Origin: Pseudomonas sp. CFBP13508
Lineage (GTDB): Bacteria; Pseudomonadota; Gammaproteobacteria; Pseudomonadales; Pseudomonadaceae
Direction of reading: 5' to 3'
DNA: 64,000 nucleotides
Assembly: GCF_005233515.1 (NCBI RefSeq)
Contig: NZ_QFZZ01000001.1
Coordinates: forward strand, 463,320 to 527,319
Below, one piece after another: positions 32,771 to 42,494 of this stretch; the first letter of the stretch is position 1, and each line of letters opens with the position of its first letter. The position numbers and the translations under genes are program-made. The notes below the pieces were generated by a model, which was given only the letters and a program-made list of their open reading frames with translations, was not told the origin of the DNA and made no database searches.

Positions 32771-32841
32771 CTGACTTGCTCCTTTTGCACGGGGGTCGTT
32801 TTTTGCGACAAACGTTTACTGCTCTCCTGCATCACGCTTTC

Positions 32842-33864
32842 TTATTGCACTTGCTCGGTTGCCGGCGGATCGAACGGATAGATCCGGCGCCATTCCGACG
32901 CCATGTCCACCACCGTCCAGCCACGGGAATTCGCTTCATCGAGGGCCTTGTCGAGTCGGCCGATATTCGATTGCCGGTCATAAGCCCACTCGCGCTTGGC
33001 ATCGGTGTGGTGCACCAGCCCCATCAGGCGCTTGCCCGGCCCGGCGGCGGTCCACTGCAGCATTTGCAGGTCGCCGTCGGAGTTGCCAAAGGCGAGGATC
33101 GGCCGCCGACCGATGACCGCATCGATGCTGACCGGTTTGCCCGGACCGTCATCGTTGTGCGCAACTTTCGGCGTGCGCACGATCGACGCTTTGCCGTCCT
33201 TGAACTGGTAAGAGGTGACGAACGTGGTACCGATCACCTGTTCCGGCGGGATGCCGTAGACCTTCTCGGCGAAGGCGCGCATGAAGCCGGTATCGCCGCC
33301 GGAAACGATGTAGGTCTTGAAGTTCTGGCTGCGCAGGTAGTCGAGCATTTCCAGCATCGGCTGGAAGATCATTTCCGTGTAGGGCTTGCCGGTTTTCGGG
33401 TGGCGGGCCTGGCTGAACCAGGTTTTCGCGTAGTCATCGAAGGCTTCGGTGGTCATGCCGCTGTGGGTGGCGCCGACGATCTTCAGCAAACCCTCCATGC
33501 CCGACGCGGCGAGGGCTTTGTGATCATTTTCCAGCACCGCTTTGAACGGCTGTGTGGTTTTCCATTCCGGGTGTTGTGCGGCGGTGCGCTTGACCTCGTC
33601 GAAGGCAAACAGCAATTCGAAGTACGCCGGTTGTTCGCTCCACAAGGTGCCGTCATTGTCGAACACGGCGATGCGATCGGCCGGTTTGACGAAGTCCTTG
33701 CTGCTCTGGTCGGTCACGGCCTGGACGAACTCGATGATGCTCTTTTTGGCCGGGCCCTCGTTCCATGACGGCAGCGGTTCATTCGCCTGTGCCAGCAGGG
33801 GCAGAACCAGTGTCAACAGCAGGGCGAAACCGAAACGTTGGCGACGCAGCAACGGGTTGATCAT
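32842..33864 (-). CDS. Periplasmic HAD-family phosphatase
   Basis: A 340-residue protein with a signal peptide ([17 protein letters not shown], cut near residue 27) and a HAD domain: motif I FDNDGTLW (nucleophile Asp), motif [16 protein letters not shown], and the motif IV segment [14 protein letters not shown]. Both catalytic aspartates are kept, so a phosphatase is likely. The substrate is not known. Its ATG overlaps the batD stop by 4 bases (ATGA), so translation is coupled to the MoxR/Bat machinery, which suggests a shared process. The sulfatase follows. Confidence 0.88.
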   Translation of the reverse strand: MINPLLRRQRFGFALLLTLVLPLLAQANEPLPSWNEGPAKKSIIEFVQAVTDQSSKDFVKPADRIAVFDNDGTLWSEQPAYFELLFAFDEVKRTAAQHPEWKTTQPFKAVLENDHKALAASGMEGLLKIVGATHSGMTTEAFDDYAKTWFSQARHPKTGKPYTEMIFQPMLEMLDYLRSQNFKTYIVSGGDTGFMRAFAEKVYGIPPEQVIGTTFVTSYQFKDGKASIVRTPKVAHNDDGPGKPVSIDAVIGRRPILAFGNSDGDLQMLQWTAAGPGKRLMGLVHHTDAKREWAYDRQSNIGRLDKALDEANSRGWTVVDMASEWRRIYPFDPPATEQVQ

Positions 33865-35267
33865 GTGAAGTCCTTCTCATGCACAGGGTTGAGCGGGCGC
33901 AGGGCCGGTGCGGGTTTCGCCTGTTGCCGGGCGACCTGACTTTGAAGCGTAGACAACGATTGGCGAAGCTGAACAAGTGTTTGATCGGCGGCAGACTGAC
34001 GGCCGTAAAGCCCGCGTAACAATCCCTGCAAGCGCGGACCGGCGCCCGTGAGTTTCAAGCCCAGACGACTACGCCGCAGCCACAGGTACAGCGCGGTCAG
34101 TTGCGCCGGCCTGGCTTGCAGTTGCGGGGCGATCTGTTGCCAGGCGAAAGCGGGCGAATGCTGCCAGGCCAATTGCTTGGCCCGTTTATGTGCGAGCCAG
34201 CGTTGATGGGCGCGAGCGGCGACGGGCCGCAGCAAGTACACACCGACGGCGAGGCCGACCGCCAGCGCCAGCCAGAGCAGCCAGCGGCTGGAGAAGTGCA
34301 AGTGATTCTGTTGCAGTTGCCTGAGGTCTTCGGCGAGCGAAAACACCGGTTTATAGACGTTGTTGGCTGCGGCCTCGAAGCTCACAGACGGCACCTCAGC
34401 GCTACGGATCTGCCTCGCAGAGGCGTCCCACCATTTCACGCGGATCGCCGGCAGCGTGTAAGTACCGGCGCTGTCGATGCGATAGCTGGCGCTGTCGACG
34501 CGTTGACCGCCAAGGATATTGCCGCGACCGTCATCCAGCGCTTTGACTTGTGGCGTCTTCGCGTAGCGACTCAAGCCGTCGACATCACTGAAGGTCGGAA
34601 TCGGCAGGGCCATCGCCAGCGCGCCATCGGCTTGCAGGGTGAGCTCACGGGTGACGCTGTCGCCGACTTTCAGCGGCGTGGCCGAATTGGTAACGATCTG
34701 TTTCAAGCGCAACCCACTGGCGACCAGAGGCGTCTCCCCGGGCGCGAAGCCGGGCGGCTGGGCGGCGCTGAAACTCAGCGGCTGGCTTTGTGCGCTGATT
34801 TCTTCAGTGGCCTGGCCCAGTCTGGCGCGTACGGTCAGCGCCGGGATATCGAAACTGCGAGCGACGTTGGGCGTGATCAGATAGCTATAGCGCAAGCCAT
34901 TGAACGATTGGCCATCGATGGTCTGGTTCAGATGCTGCGCCTGGCCGTTCGGCGGCATCACCAGCGCACCGTCGAGTTGCAGATCAGGCAGGGTGGCGGC
35001 GCTGGTGAACCAGGTGTCGGTTAGCACGTCGAGTTGCAGTTCGACCAGACCGCCGACCATCGCGCCTTCACTGGGGTTGAGGTGAGCCTGGACTTTCAGT
35101 TGCGCTGGGGCGGCAAAAACATTCAGCGACAGCAGGCTGGTCAGCAGCAGTGCGCTAAGTTTTGCGCTGAGTGTCCGGGCCTCTTCGCGAGCAGGCTCGC
35201 TCCCACTTGGAGTCCACGGTTTTCCTGTGGGAGCGAGCCTGCTCGCGAAGGCCGCAATACGGTTCAT
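33861..35267 (-). CDS. batD: BatD-like protein with a REPIN inside its signal-peptide region
   Basis: A 468-residue protein of BatD (oxygen-tolerance) type: an extracytoplasmic beta-rich region (about 55-310, [40 protein letters not shown]) and one C-terminal membrane segment (about 335-355, [18 protein letters not shown]) with a cytosolic tail. Residues 7-28 are encoded by a REPIN (35184-35249), so the signal peptide is preceded by an odd stretch including [10 protein letters not shown] and [10 protein letters not shown]; the hydrophobic core is [22 protein letters not shown] 35267 overlaps the upstream stop (ATGA), which fixes the start. BatD works with VWA proteins and MoxR in the inner membrane. 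Confidence 0.85.
   Translation of the reverse strand: MNRIAAFASRLAPTGKPWTPSGSEPAREEARTLSAKLSALLLTSLLSLNVFAAPAQLKVQAHLNPSEGAMVGGLVELQLDVLTDTWFTSAATLPDLQLDGALVMPPNGQAQHLNQTIDGQSFNGLRYSYLITPNVARSFDIPALTVRARLGQATEEISAQSQPLSFSAAQPPGFAPGETPLVASGLRLKQIVTNSATPLKVGDSVTRELTLQADGALAMALPIPTFSDVDGLSRYAKTPQVKALDDGRGNILGGQRVDSASYRIDSAGTYTLPAIRVKWWDASARQIRSAEVPSVSFEAAANNVYKPVFSLAEDLRQLQQNHLHFSSRWLLWLALAVGLAVGVYLLRPVAARAHQRWLAHKRAKQLAWQHSPAFAWQQIAPQLQARPAQLTALYLWLRRSRLGLKLTGAGPRLQGLLRGLYGRQSAADQTLVQLRQSLSTLQSQVARQQAKPAPALRPLNPVHEKDFT
35184..35249. repeat. REPIN inside batD, in frame
   Basis: Arms GCGAGCAGGCTCGCTCCCAC and GTGGGAGCGAGCCTGCTCGC in tail-to-tail order, 66 bases, exactly 22 codons. The spacer is short and the reading frame stays open. 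Confidence 0.92.
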
Positions 35268-36844
35268 GGCCGGTCTCCCTGCTGATCCTGCAAGCTGAAC
35301 TTCTGCCTTAGAAACTTCGCCGGCGAGGTGGTCAGGTTCTCCAGCCACAGCGCGTCGGACGCCGCCTGCTGGGTCTCGACCTTTTTGCTCTGACCTTTAC
35401 CGGGTGCCTTGTCGAATTTGACTTCATCGGGCTTGGTTTGCGGAGCGTTTTTCTCGGCGCTTTCGGTGTCCTTGAGCAGTGCCCGGGCCAAGGCCAGATT
35501 GGCGCTCGCTTCGGCAAATTGCGGCTGCAGTTTCAACGCCTGGCTGTAGGCGGCAATCGCCTGATCGAACTTGAAGCGGCGCACGTAAATATTGCCCAGG
35601 TAGAAATACGCCTGCGGCGTGTCCAGGCGGGCAAAGGTCGCCATAGCCAAGTCGTAATCGGCAGCGTGATAGGCCGCGACGCCTTTCCAGTACGGGTCGA
35701 CGAACAGCGCCGCCGCCTCGGGCAGACGATCATGCTCAAACGCCCAGCGGCCTTGTTGGTCGCGGGTAAAAAACGCATCGGTGAGGGCGTTGGCCTGCGC
35801 CGGCGCCGCAGGCCAGCCCAACCCTACGGCCAAAAACAGCGCCGGCATCCAGTTTACGCTCCAGCCCTTGCGCACGCTGAACAGCGCCAGTAACAGCAAT
35901 GGCCAGCAGAGCCAGTAACCGGCGTCCTTCCAGTGCAATTCGCGCTGTTCGGCGCTGGCACTCTGGAAGTGTTGGCGGGCGTGCAACTCGATCCACTTCA
36001 GGTCATCGTTATTGAGGGTCAGGCTGCCGAGCGGCGCGTCGACGGCCGAGGCCAATTGCTTGAGGGCCGCTTGATCGAAACTGCCGAGCACCGGTCGTCC
36101 GCGGCTGTCGATTTTCGGTTGGCCGCTGGCGGTAGTGATGACGCCCGCGTCTTCGCTGCCCACCGCCAGAACCAGAACCTGCAAGGCACTGCCGTCGAGG
36201 TGTTTTTGCAGATCATCGAGTTGCGTGGTATCGGCCCCATCAGTCATCAGCAGCAGACTGCCCGGGGTGTTCTCGGCGCTGAGCAAGCGTTTCGCTTGAT
36301 CGATCACGGCGGCGACGTTCTTGCCGGGTTTGTCGATCAAGCCCGTGCCCAGGGCCTGGATGAAGCTGTCGAGCAGCGCCGGATCGTCGGTCGGTGGCAA
36401 CACCAGATGCGCGCTGCCGGCATAGGCGATCAGTGCGGTCCGCGCGCCGGCGCGACGTTGCAGCAGCTCATGCAGCTTGTGCTTGACCGCCTCCAGCCGC
36501 GTCGGCTGCACATCGTTGGCGTCCATCGAGGGCGAAAGGTCGACGGCAACGATCAGTGGTGCGCGGTTCTCGAGAAAGTCCGGGCGATCCTGTTCCCACG
36601 TCGGCCCGGCCGCGGCGAGTGCGCCGAGGATCAGCAGCGCACAGAGCAGGTGCACCGGGCGCCAGCGCTGGTGATCCTGCGGGGTGATCAACAAGTGCGG
36701 CAGCAAGTGTTCGGCGATATTGCCGCGCAGGCGTTTTTGCAGGTCGCGGCTGCGACGCCAGATCAGTGGCAGCATTGCGCCGAACAGCGCAAGCAACAGC
36801 CACAGCGGGCGCAGAAAGTGGAAATCGCTCAGGTTGATCTCCAT
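35264..36844 (-). CDS. BatB/BatC-like protein: VWA domain with TPR repeats
   Basis: A 526-residue inner-membrane protein. Two N-terminal membrane segments (about 8-25, [20 protein letters not shown], and 50-75) are followed by a VWA domain (about 80-270) with an intact MIDAS start DLSPSMD and LLLMTDGAD. Another membrane segment follows (about 295-325), then TPR repeats ([40 protein letters not shown]) and a Lys-rich tail. This combines BatB and BatC of other bacteria. ATG 36844 is 1 base after the batA stop. It probably forms a complex with the BatA, BatD and MoxR proteins at the inner membrane. Confidence 0.9.
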   Translation of the reverse strand: MEINLSDFHFLRPLWLLLALFGAMLPLIWRRSRDLQKRLRGNIAEHLLPHLLITPQDHQRWRPVHLLCALLILGALAAAGPTWEQDRPDFLENRAPLIVAVDLSPSMDANDVQPTRLEAVKHKLHELLQRRAGARTALIAYAGSAHLVLPPTDDPALLDSFIQALGTGLIDKPGKNVAAVIDQAKRLLSAENTPGSLLLMTDGADTTQLDDLQKHLDGSALQVLVLAVGSEDAGVITTASGQPKIDSRGRPVLGSFDQAALKQLASAVDAPLGSLTLNNDDLKWIELHARQHFQSASAEQRELHWKDAGYWLCWPLLLLALFSVRKGWSVNWMPALFLAVGLGWPAAPAQANALTDAFFTRDQQGRWAFEHDRLPEAAALFVDPYWKGVAAYHAADYDLAMATFARLDTPQAYFYLGNIYVRRFKFDQAIAAYSQALKLQPQFAEASANLALARALLKDTESAEKNAPQTKPDEVKFDKAPGKGQSKKVETQQAASDALWLENLTTSPAKFLRQKFSLQDQQGDRP

Positions 36845-36845
36845 T

Positions 36846-37838
36846 TCAGGCCTCCTGCCGCTGCCGCGCAACCGTCAGGTTCGGGCGTAAAAGGGCGCCG
36901 AGCTGATACAGCGCCAACAGCAGCAATGCTGCGCCCAGCGGCCAGTAGAACAATTCCCGTTGCGGCTGATGGCTGAGGGTCTTCACCTGATGCGGAGTGA
37001 GCTGGTCGAGGGTGGTGTAGACCTGATCCAGTGCCGCGCGATCTTCGGCGCGGAAGAAGCGGCCGCCGGTGGTATTGGCGATCTGTTCGAGGCCTTGCAG
37101 ATTGACCTTCGCTTCGCCGGAAGCGTCGGGGTCGCCGATGCCGATGGTATGAATGACCACGCCTTTGTTGGCCGCCATTTCGGCGGCGTGATCCGGGGTG
37201 ATCGCGCTGCTGGTGTCGTTGCCATCGGTCAGCAGAATCAGGACTTTTTCCTGCTCATGGGCCTTGTCGAGCAATTTCAGGCTGAGCCCGATCGCATCGC
37301 CGATCGCTGTGTTGGGGCCGGCCATGCCGATCCCGGTATCCGCCAGCAACAACGACAGGCTGGCGTGATCGAGGGTCAGTGGAGCCTGTGGATAGGCACC
37401 GCTGCCAAATACGATCAGGCCGATGCGGTCGTCCTTGCGTTTGTCGATAAAGCCTTGCACCACGCCTTTGACCGCTGCCAGGCGATTGATTTTTTCGCCT
37501 TGGGCGTTAGTGAAGTCCTCGGTTTCCATCGACTGCGACAGGTCGATGGCGAGCATCAGGTCGCGCACCGGTTGCTGGCGTTCGATTGGCTTTTCGACAT
37601 ACACCGGACGTGACACGGCCAGCAGAATCAGCGCCCACACCAGCACATTGAGCAGCAGTTGCCAGCGATTGCGCCGACTGCCCGCGGTGCCTGGCGCTTC
37701 GCCGACCGCGCGGCTCATCGCGCCGAAAAACGGTACGCGCACGGCACTGCGGGCTTCGTTGTAAGCGGGCAAAAAACGGTAAGCGAGCCAGGGCAGCGGC
37801 AGCAGGAGTAACAACCAGGGGTAATCAAGCTGCCACAT
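36846..37838 (-). CDS. batA: BatA-like VWA-domain inner-membrane protein
   Basis: A 330-residue protein: N-terminal segment WQLDYPWLLLLLPLPWLAYR, second segment near 58-75, a VWA domain (about 85-285) with MIDAS motif AIDLSQSME, the threonine in GPNTAIGDAIGLSLKLL and the LILLTDGNDTSS strand, and a C-terminal segment (WPLGAALLLLALYQLGALL). All metal ligands are kept. Bat proteins are thought to serve stress or oxygen tolerance and metal-enzyme maturation with a MoxR ATPase. ATG 37838 lies inside the end of the DUF4381 gene (14-base overlap); the longer upstream frame is the antisense-like phase of that gene. Confidence 0.92.
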   Translation of the reverse strand: MWQLDYPWLLLLLPLPWLAYRFLPAYNEARSAVRVPFFGAMSRAVGEAPGTAGSRRNRWQLLLNVLVWALILLAVSRPVYVEKPIERQQPVRDLMLAIDLSQSMETEDFTNAQGEKINRLAAVKGVVQGFIDKRKDDRIGLIVFGSGAYPQAPLTLDHASLSLLLADTGIGMAGPNTAIGDAIGLSLKLLDKAHEQEKVLILLTDGNDTSSAITPDHAAEMAANKGVVIHTIGIGDPDASGEAKVNLQGLEQIANTTGGRFFRAEDRAALDQVYTTLDQLTPHQVKTLSHQPQRELFYWPLGAALLLLALYQLGALLRPNLTVARQRQEA

Positions 37839-38424
37839 GGTGATGCTCCACCCAGTATTGGCAGCTGTCGAAAAGCATTTGCCGTTGCGCTGCGGGGAGG
37901 GCGCGCAATACGGGGTCCGGCGCGTAGGCGAGTTGGGCCAGTTGAGTGCTGAAGTCGGCGGGCATTCTGTTTTTGCAATGCCGTTGCAGAAACTCCTGCC
38001 AGTCATCTCTGCCGAGCGCCGCCGGCCCTTGTGGGAGCGAGCCTGCTGGCGAAAGCGCCGTGTCAGTGGATCGAGGTATTGCATGCGCTGACGTCTTCGC
38101 GAGCAGGCTCGCTCCCACAGGGGATGCACTCCAGCGCCACGATCGAGTGGGCATGGACAGGGCCGTGCGTTTGAGCAGCTCTGGCAATTCGCGCAGGGCA
38201 TTGAGGTCGTCACTGCGGCCGCGCAACTGTGCCAGTCGGGCAAGAGCTTCACGGCGATAGCGGTCGCGGCGCCATTGCCAGTATCTGCGCAGGCCGAGCA
38301 ACAGCGCGGCGAGTATCAGCACCGCCAGCAACAGCCACCAGCCCCACGTTTGCGGCGCATAGCTGACGGGCGCGGGCAGGGCCAACTCCTTGAGCTGATC
38401 GATGCTGGGGATATTCGGGTTCAT
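37825..38424 (-). CDS. DUF4381 protein interrupted in frame by a REPIN
   Basis: A 199-residue protein. The N-terminal half has a membrane segment (about 28-45, WWLLLAVLILAALLLGLRRY) and the family stretch RREALARLAQLRGRSDDLNA-LRELPELLKRTALSM. The C-terminal part is DDWQEFLQRHCKNRMPADFS to the end, also as in DUF4381. Between them residues about 103-132 are encoded by a REPIN ([26 protein letters not shown]). DUF4381 proteins accompany MoxR-DUF58-Bat operons and are about 160-170 residues. The frame is open throughout. The 5' end overlaps the DUF58 stop (ATGA). Whether the product still works is open. Confidence 0.88.
   Translation of the reverse strand: MNPNIPSIDQLKELALPAPVSYAPQTWGWWLLLAVLILAALLLGLRRYWQWRRDRYRREALARLAQLRGRSDDLNALRELPELLKRTALSMPTRSWRWSASPVGASLLAKTSAHAIPRSTDTALSPAGSLPQGPAALGRDDWQEFLQRHCKNRMPADFSTQLAQLAYAPDPVLRALPAAQRQMLFDSCQYWVEHHHVAA
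38031..38118. repeat. REPIN inside the DUF4381 gene, in frame
   Basis: Arms GTGGGAGCGAGCCTGCTGGC (one mismatch) and GCGAGCAGGCTCGCTCCCAC, 88 bases, within an otherwise conserved gene. Confidence 0.92.
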
Positions 38425-39356
38425 CGCGCGCCCCCGGCGCTTTTGCCCAGTTCGGCGCGCAGTTGCCCATGGGCGTCCTCGGCGGTGCTGATCATCATCA
38501 GCGGCACCTGACTGCGGCGCAGCAGGGTGGCGACGTCCTTGAGCCGCCCGCTGAGAAAATCCCCCAGCGGCTGATGCACGTTACGTTTCTCGATCGCCAG
38601 TTCGACCTGCAACTCGCCCTGGGTGACCAGCAGGCGACCGTTGTTCGGCAGTTTCAGCGCCAGCGGATCATAGACCTGCAAGGCAATCACATCGTTGTGC
38701 GCCGACAGCTGCCGCATCAATTGCAAGGTGCGTTCACCGGCGCCGGCAAAGTCGCTGACGATGCAGATCAAGTGGTCGTGCCCGGCCACACCGAGGCAAC
38801 GCTGCAAGGCCTTGTCCAATTGGTCTTCATCTTCGGCGTCGGGATTACCGGCGTTCAGCGCGCGGTTTTGCTGCACTACGCGGCTGAGCAGCGCTTCGAC
38901 ACGCTTGCGGCTGCGCAAAGGCGCGATGCTGTCGATACGCTGGTCGTTGAAGACCAGACCGCCAACCCGATCCCCGGCGTGAAAAACCATCCACGCCGCC
39001 AGCGCGGCGAGTTCGGCGGCGACTGCCGATTTGAAGCTGCGCTGCGAGCCGAAGAACATCGACATGCGCTGGTCGACCACGATCAGGGCCGGGCGGTCGC
39101 GTTCTTCGGTGAAAGTGCGCACCACCGGTTTGCCGGTACGCAACGAGGCGCGCCAGTCGAGGTGGCGCAGGTCATCGCCCGGTTGATAGCGGCGCAACTC
39201 GTCGAAATTCAGCCCGCGACCGCGCAGCCGCGAAGCGTGGTTGCCGGCGAGAATGCTGCCCTGCGGCTGCCGCGCAAGAAAACTCAGGTCACGGGCCTTG
39301 AACTCCAGCGCCATCAGTTGCGCGAGAGAGACGTAGACCAGACCTTCGTCGTTCAT
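38421..39356 (-). CDS. DUF58 domain protein
   Basis: A 311-residue protein with the DUF58 hallmark GRGLNFDELRRYQPGDDLRH followed by LDWRASLRTGKPVVRTFTEE, and a degenerate VWA-like half (ALIVVDQRMSMFFGS, HLICIVSDFAGAGERTL). DUF58 proteins nearly always follow a MoxR ATPase gene and precede VWA genes. It overlaps moxR by 4 bases at its 5' end and the DUF4381 gene by 4 bases at its 3' end. It has no membrane segment, so it is probably cytosolic and attached to the Bat complex. Confidence 0.92.
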   Translation of the reverse strand: MNDEGLVYVSLAQLMALEFKARDLSFLARQPQGSILAGNHASRLRGRGLNFDELRRYQPGDDLRHLDWRASLRTGKPVVRTFTEERDRPALIVVDQRMSMFFGSQRSFKSAVAAELAALAAWMVFHAGDRVGGLVFNDQRIDSIAPLRSRKRVEALLSRVVQQNRALNAGNPDAEDEDQLDKALQRCLGVAGHDHLICIVSDFAGAGERTLQLMRQLSAHNDVIALQVYDPLALKLPNNGRLLVTQGELQVELAIEKRNVHQPLGDFLSGRLKDVATLLRRSQVPLMMISTAEDAHGQLRAELGKSAGGAR

Positions 39357-40333
39357 GCGGGAATCGCCACTTTGTCAAGAATCCGCTCGAGCACCTGATC
39401 GGCGCTGACGCCATCGGCAACCGCGTCGTAACTCAGCTGCAAACGATGGCGCAACACCGGATGGACCACGGCGCGGACGTTGTCCGGCGAAACGAAATCC
39501 TGCCCCTGCAGCCACGCATCGGCGCGGGCGCAGCGGTCCAGGCCAATGCCGCCTCGGGGACTGGCACCAATGGCGATCCAGCGTGCGAGGTCTTCGTCGT
39601 AGTCGGCTGGGTGGCGGGTGGCGTTGATCAGGTCGATCAGGTAAGTGTCGATGGCCGGTGAAACGTGCACCGCGCTGACTTCCTTGCGCGCGGCAAAAAT
39701 CACCTCCTGCGGCAAAGTGAAATTCTTCACCGGCGTGGTGCTCGCACCTTGGGCAAACTCTTCGTTGCGCAGCAGGCGCAGCACCTGGCTTTCGTTTTCG
39801 GCGCTGGGGTAATCAAGCAGCACCTTCATCAGAAAACGGTCCATCTGCGCTTCCGGCAGTGGGTAGGTGCCTTCCTGCTCGATCGGGTTCTGCGTCGCAA
39901 CGACGATGAACAGCTCCGGTAGCGCATGGCTGTTGCCGGCCACCGTGATCTGGCGCTCCTCCATGGCTTCGAGCAGCGCCGCCTGGACCTTGGCCGGGGC
40001 GCGGTTGATTTCGTCGGCGAGGATCAGATTGCCGAACAGCGGGCCGGGCTGGAATCGGATCTCGTTTTTGCCCTCGACCTGGTGCAGCACCTCGGCACCA
40101 GTGATGTCCGACGGTAACAGGTCGGGGGTGAACTGAATGCGGCTCATCTTGGCATCGAGGTGTTTGGCCAGTGCCTTGACCGTGCGCGTCTTGGCCAGCC
40201 CGGGCAGACTCTCCAGGAGCAAATGACCATTGGCCAACAGCCCGAGCAGAATCTGCCGGATGACTTGATCCTGGCCGAGCACCGCTTCGGCGATGCTGGC
40301 TTGCAGGGCGTTGAGGTCGGTGAGCGCTGTCAT
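39353..40333 (-). CDS. MoxR-family AAA+ ATPase
   Basis: A 326-residue AAA+ protein. Walker A is LPGLAKT (about residues 42-48), Walker B is [11 protein letters not shown] (about 105-115), sensor 1 is [20 protein letters not shown], and the arginine-finger and lid region ends with [20 protein letters not shown]. MoxR proteins act as chaperone-like ATPases, with VWA proteins, in maturing metal- or cofactor-containing enzymes. It lies 22 bases after the SphA-like gene and overlaps the DUF58 gene, forming the head of the coupled Bat run. Confidence 0.94.
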   Translation of the reverse strand: MTALTDLNALQASIAEAVLGQDQVIRQILLGLLANGHLLLESLPGLAKTRTVKALAKHLDAKMSRIQFTPDLLPSDITGAEVLHQVEGKNEIRFQPGPLFGNLILADEINRAPAKVQAALLEAMEERQITVAGNSHALPELFIVVATQNPIEQEGTYPLPEAQMDRFLMKVLLDYPSAENESQVLRLLRNEEFAQGASTTPVKNFTLPQEVIFAARKEVSAVHVSPAIDTYLIDLINATRHPADYDEDLARWIAIGASPRGGIGLDRCARADAWLQGQDFVSPDNVRAVVHPVLRHRLQLSYDAVADGVSADQVLERILDKVAIPA

Positions 40334-40355
40334 GGGCAGTCCTTTGTGTCCGGGT

Positions 40356-41306
40356 CTAGAAAAACGCCAGGGTCAGATTGACGCTGAAGCCATTGCCTTC
40401 GGGGCGGTTCTTGGTGTCGAACTCCGGCACCCAGCGCGCGCTGATATTGGCCTGGGCATCGGCGAATTTTCCGGCCCAGCCAATTACCGGGCCGGCGCCG
40501 ACCGAACGGCCGCGATAGCCGTTGAAGACATCGGCGGTCTGGCCTTTGTCGTCAGTCAGTTGCCGCACGTAGCCAGCGGCAAGTCCGGCGTTCCAGCCAT
40601 TGCCCAAGCCGTGAGTCCAGAGGGCGTCGAGGGTGAAGATGTTGCCGTTGCGATAATCGGTAGCGTCGTTCTCGGTGTAGAACTCCAGCCCGCTGGACAA
40701 AGTGAACTCGCCGCCCTTGCCGTCGAGATGGGTAAAGGCCACGGTCGGCATGAACGTGTAATTGTTCTGTCCGGGATTGGCCAGGCGATCCTTGTTATAG
40801 GCACCGGTCGGCACGTAGATCGGTAGCGACAGCGAGAGATGATTGAGTTCGTCGAAGTGATAACCGGCGGCGAGCGGGGTGATCAGCGCATCGGCAAACT
40901 GCGTGCCGGAATCGCTGTCACCCAACGTGCGCCCGCGCGGGCCGGTGATGCTCGCCTTGATGTCGGTGTATTGCACCGGCAGGCCCATTGCCGAAGCGAA
41001 ATTCCAGCGGCCCTTGCCGGTGTTCCAGACATGAGTGAAGTTGGCCATGGTGTAGGAGACTTTCATGTCGATCCCGCCACTGATCGCGCCGGAAATCGGT
41101 GCGCCGTCGCTGCCCTTGAGCGAGCCGTCGTACCAGATGCTGGTCAACGACATTACCCAGCCCGGCTCCGGCGGCACGATGCCAGCATTGGCGAACACTT
41201 GCTGGCCGGTGATCGGCCGACCGACGCCACCTTCCGCAGCGAACAGCGATGGACTGACGCCCAGGCACAGAGAGAGGAGGAGACGCCCGCTCCGTGGCTT
41301 GAGCAT
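40356..41306 (-). CDS. SphA-family / meta-pathway-type outer-membrane protein
   Basis: A 316-residue protein with signal peptide (GRLLLSLCLGVSPSLFAAEG) and predicted beta barrel: alternating strands such as MKVSYTMANFTHVWNTGKGR and GGEFTLSSGLEFYTEND, a substrate-loop region, and a final strand GFSVNLTLAFF. It matches the 'transporter' proteins found with phenol meta-cleavage genes and the Pseudomonas SphA family (sphingosine-related). Outer-membrane uptake of a hydrophobic compound is the likely role. Start at MLKPRSG (41306) gives the signal peptide; ATG 41369 and 41399 are alternatives with no stronger site. It heads the MoxR/Bat/sulfatase run. Confidence 0.78.
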   Translation of the reverse strand: MLKPRSGRLLLSLCLGVSPSLFAAEGGVGRPITGQQVFANAGIVPPEPGWVMSLTSIWYDGSLKGSDGAPISGAISGGIDMKVSYTMANFTHVWNTGKGRWNFASAMGLPVQYTDIKASITGPRGRTLGDSDSGTQFADALITPLAAGYHFDELNHLSLSLPIYVPTGAYNKDRLANPGQNNYTFMPTVAFTHLDGKGGEFTLSSGLEFYTENDATDYRNGNIFTLDALWTHGLGNGWNAGLAAGYVRQLTDDKGQTADVFNGYRGRSVGAGPVIGWAGKFADAQANISARWVPEFDTKNRPEGNGFSVNLTLAFF

Positions 41307-41601
41307 GGCGAACGCCGCGCCACCCGGCCCCGGCAGAAATCCTCTATTCCCGGCTCGACTGCAGATCATTTCCCGATTCCATGGTGTTTTTCCGGACAAC
41401 TGAGCACTGTCGCGCCGCTACTGCGTTATCCCTTTGCTTATCAAGCCTGTAGGACACGTCCTTCTGAAACTAGCAGCTAATCGGGGGTTAGCCAGTCGAA
41501 GGAATTAATTCGTTGGTGGAGGCGACGCGGTGCACATATCACACCTCTAATCGTCGGAGCCGGGCTGAATCGAAGGTGGTTGGGGCGGCACTGCAAACTC
41601 T

Positions 41602-41691
41602 GTGGAAGCGAGCCTGCTCGCGAAAGCGGTAGTCCAGTTGACACACGTTTCTGATATCGATACCTGATTTCGCGAGCAGGCTCGCTCCCAC
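41602..41691. repeat. REPIN
   Basis: Arms GTGGAAGCGAGCCTGCTCGC (one mismatch) and GCGAGCAGGCTCGCTCCCAC, 90 bases. It lies in the 513-base gap between the SphA-like gene (minus) and tpx (plus). The rest of the gap shows no gene; it must hold the promoters of both. Confidence 0.88.
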
Positions 41692-41819
41692 AGGACTTGT
41701 ATACAATCTCGCAGCCGAGCGCCCAACAATTTCCAACGGGGCATAGGTCGTCAGCCGATTTCGTGGTTAACTTCCGCCTCTTGCATGCTTTCCAATCAAA
41801 AAACAGAAGGACTCAAGTC

Positions 41820-42320
41820 ATGGCTCAAGTCACCCTCAAAGGCAATCCGGTTCAAGTCAACGGCCAGTTGCCACAAGCCGGTTCCAAGGCGCCAGCCTTT
41901 TCCCTGGTAGCCGGCAATCTGTCCGACGTCACCCTGAAAGACTTCGCCGGCAAGCGCAAAGTCCTCAACATCTTCCCAAGCGTCGACACCCCGACCTGCG
42001 CCACCTCCGTGCGCAAGTTCAACGCCCAGGCCAACGACATCAGCAACACCGTGGTGCTGTGCATCTCTGCTGACCTGCCGTTCGCCCAGGCGCGCTTCTG
42101 CGGCGCCGAAGGTCTGGAAAACGTACAGAACCTGTCGACCCTGCGCGGCAGCGAGTTCATCGAAAACTACGGCGTGGCGATTGCTGACGGTCCACTGAAA
42201 GGCCTGACCGCTCGCGCCGTTGTGGTGCTGGACGAAAACGACACCGTCCTGCACAGCGAACTGGTCAAGGAAATCGCCGAAGAGCCTAACTACGAAGCGG
42301 CACTGTCCGTTCTCAAGTAA
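41820..42320 (+). CDS. tpx: Thiol peroxidase (Tpx, atypical 2-Cys peroxiredoxin)
   Basis: A 166-residue peroxiredoxin. The peroxidatic Cys60 is in [16 protein letters not shown] and the resolving Cys94 in [13 protein letters not shown], as in E. coli Tpx. It reduces hydrogen peroxide and organic peroxides with thioredoxin in the cytosol or periplasm. ATG 41820 follows AAGGACTCAAGTC; the upstream open frame is not part of the protein. It is a single gene closed by a clear terminator. Confidence 0.96.
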   Translation: MAQVTLKGNPVQVNGQLPQAGSKAPAFSLVAGNLSDVTLKDFAGKRKVLNIFPSVDTPTCATSVRKFNAQANDISNTVVLCISADLPFAQARFCGAEGLENVQNLSTLRGSEFIENYGVAIADGPLKGLTARAVVVLDENDTVLHSELVKEIAEEPNYEAALSVLK

Positions 42321-42336
42321 GGCTTTTACAATTGTT

Positions 42337-42364
42337 AACGGCCTGGCCCTGTCCAGGCCGTTTT
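42337..42364 (+). terminator. Rho-independent terminator of tpx
   Basis: A 9-bp perfect stem ACGGCCTGG/CCAGGCCGT around a CCCTGT loop, followed by TTTTC. It starts 17 bases after the stop codon. Confidence 0.9.
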
Positions 42365-42494
42365 CATTTGTGTATCAGGGTTTTGCCTCACACCTTGAAA
42401 CGTAAGTGGAAGGTAAATTGCCGGTAAAGCTGCTTTGCTTAAATCCACTCAGTGCTTATCGTTCAGCCTCCCGTAATAGAAGCCCACGCGCCCA

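Noticed and set aside
35184..38118. Reading the REPIN-bearing batD and DUF4381 genes as pseudogenes
   Set aside because: Both frames stay open from start to stop, start positions are fixed by overlaps, and downstream genes remain intact, so I kept them as coding with inserted residues.
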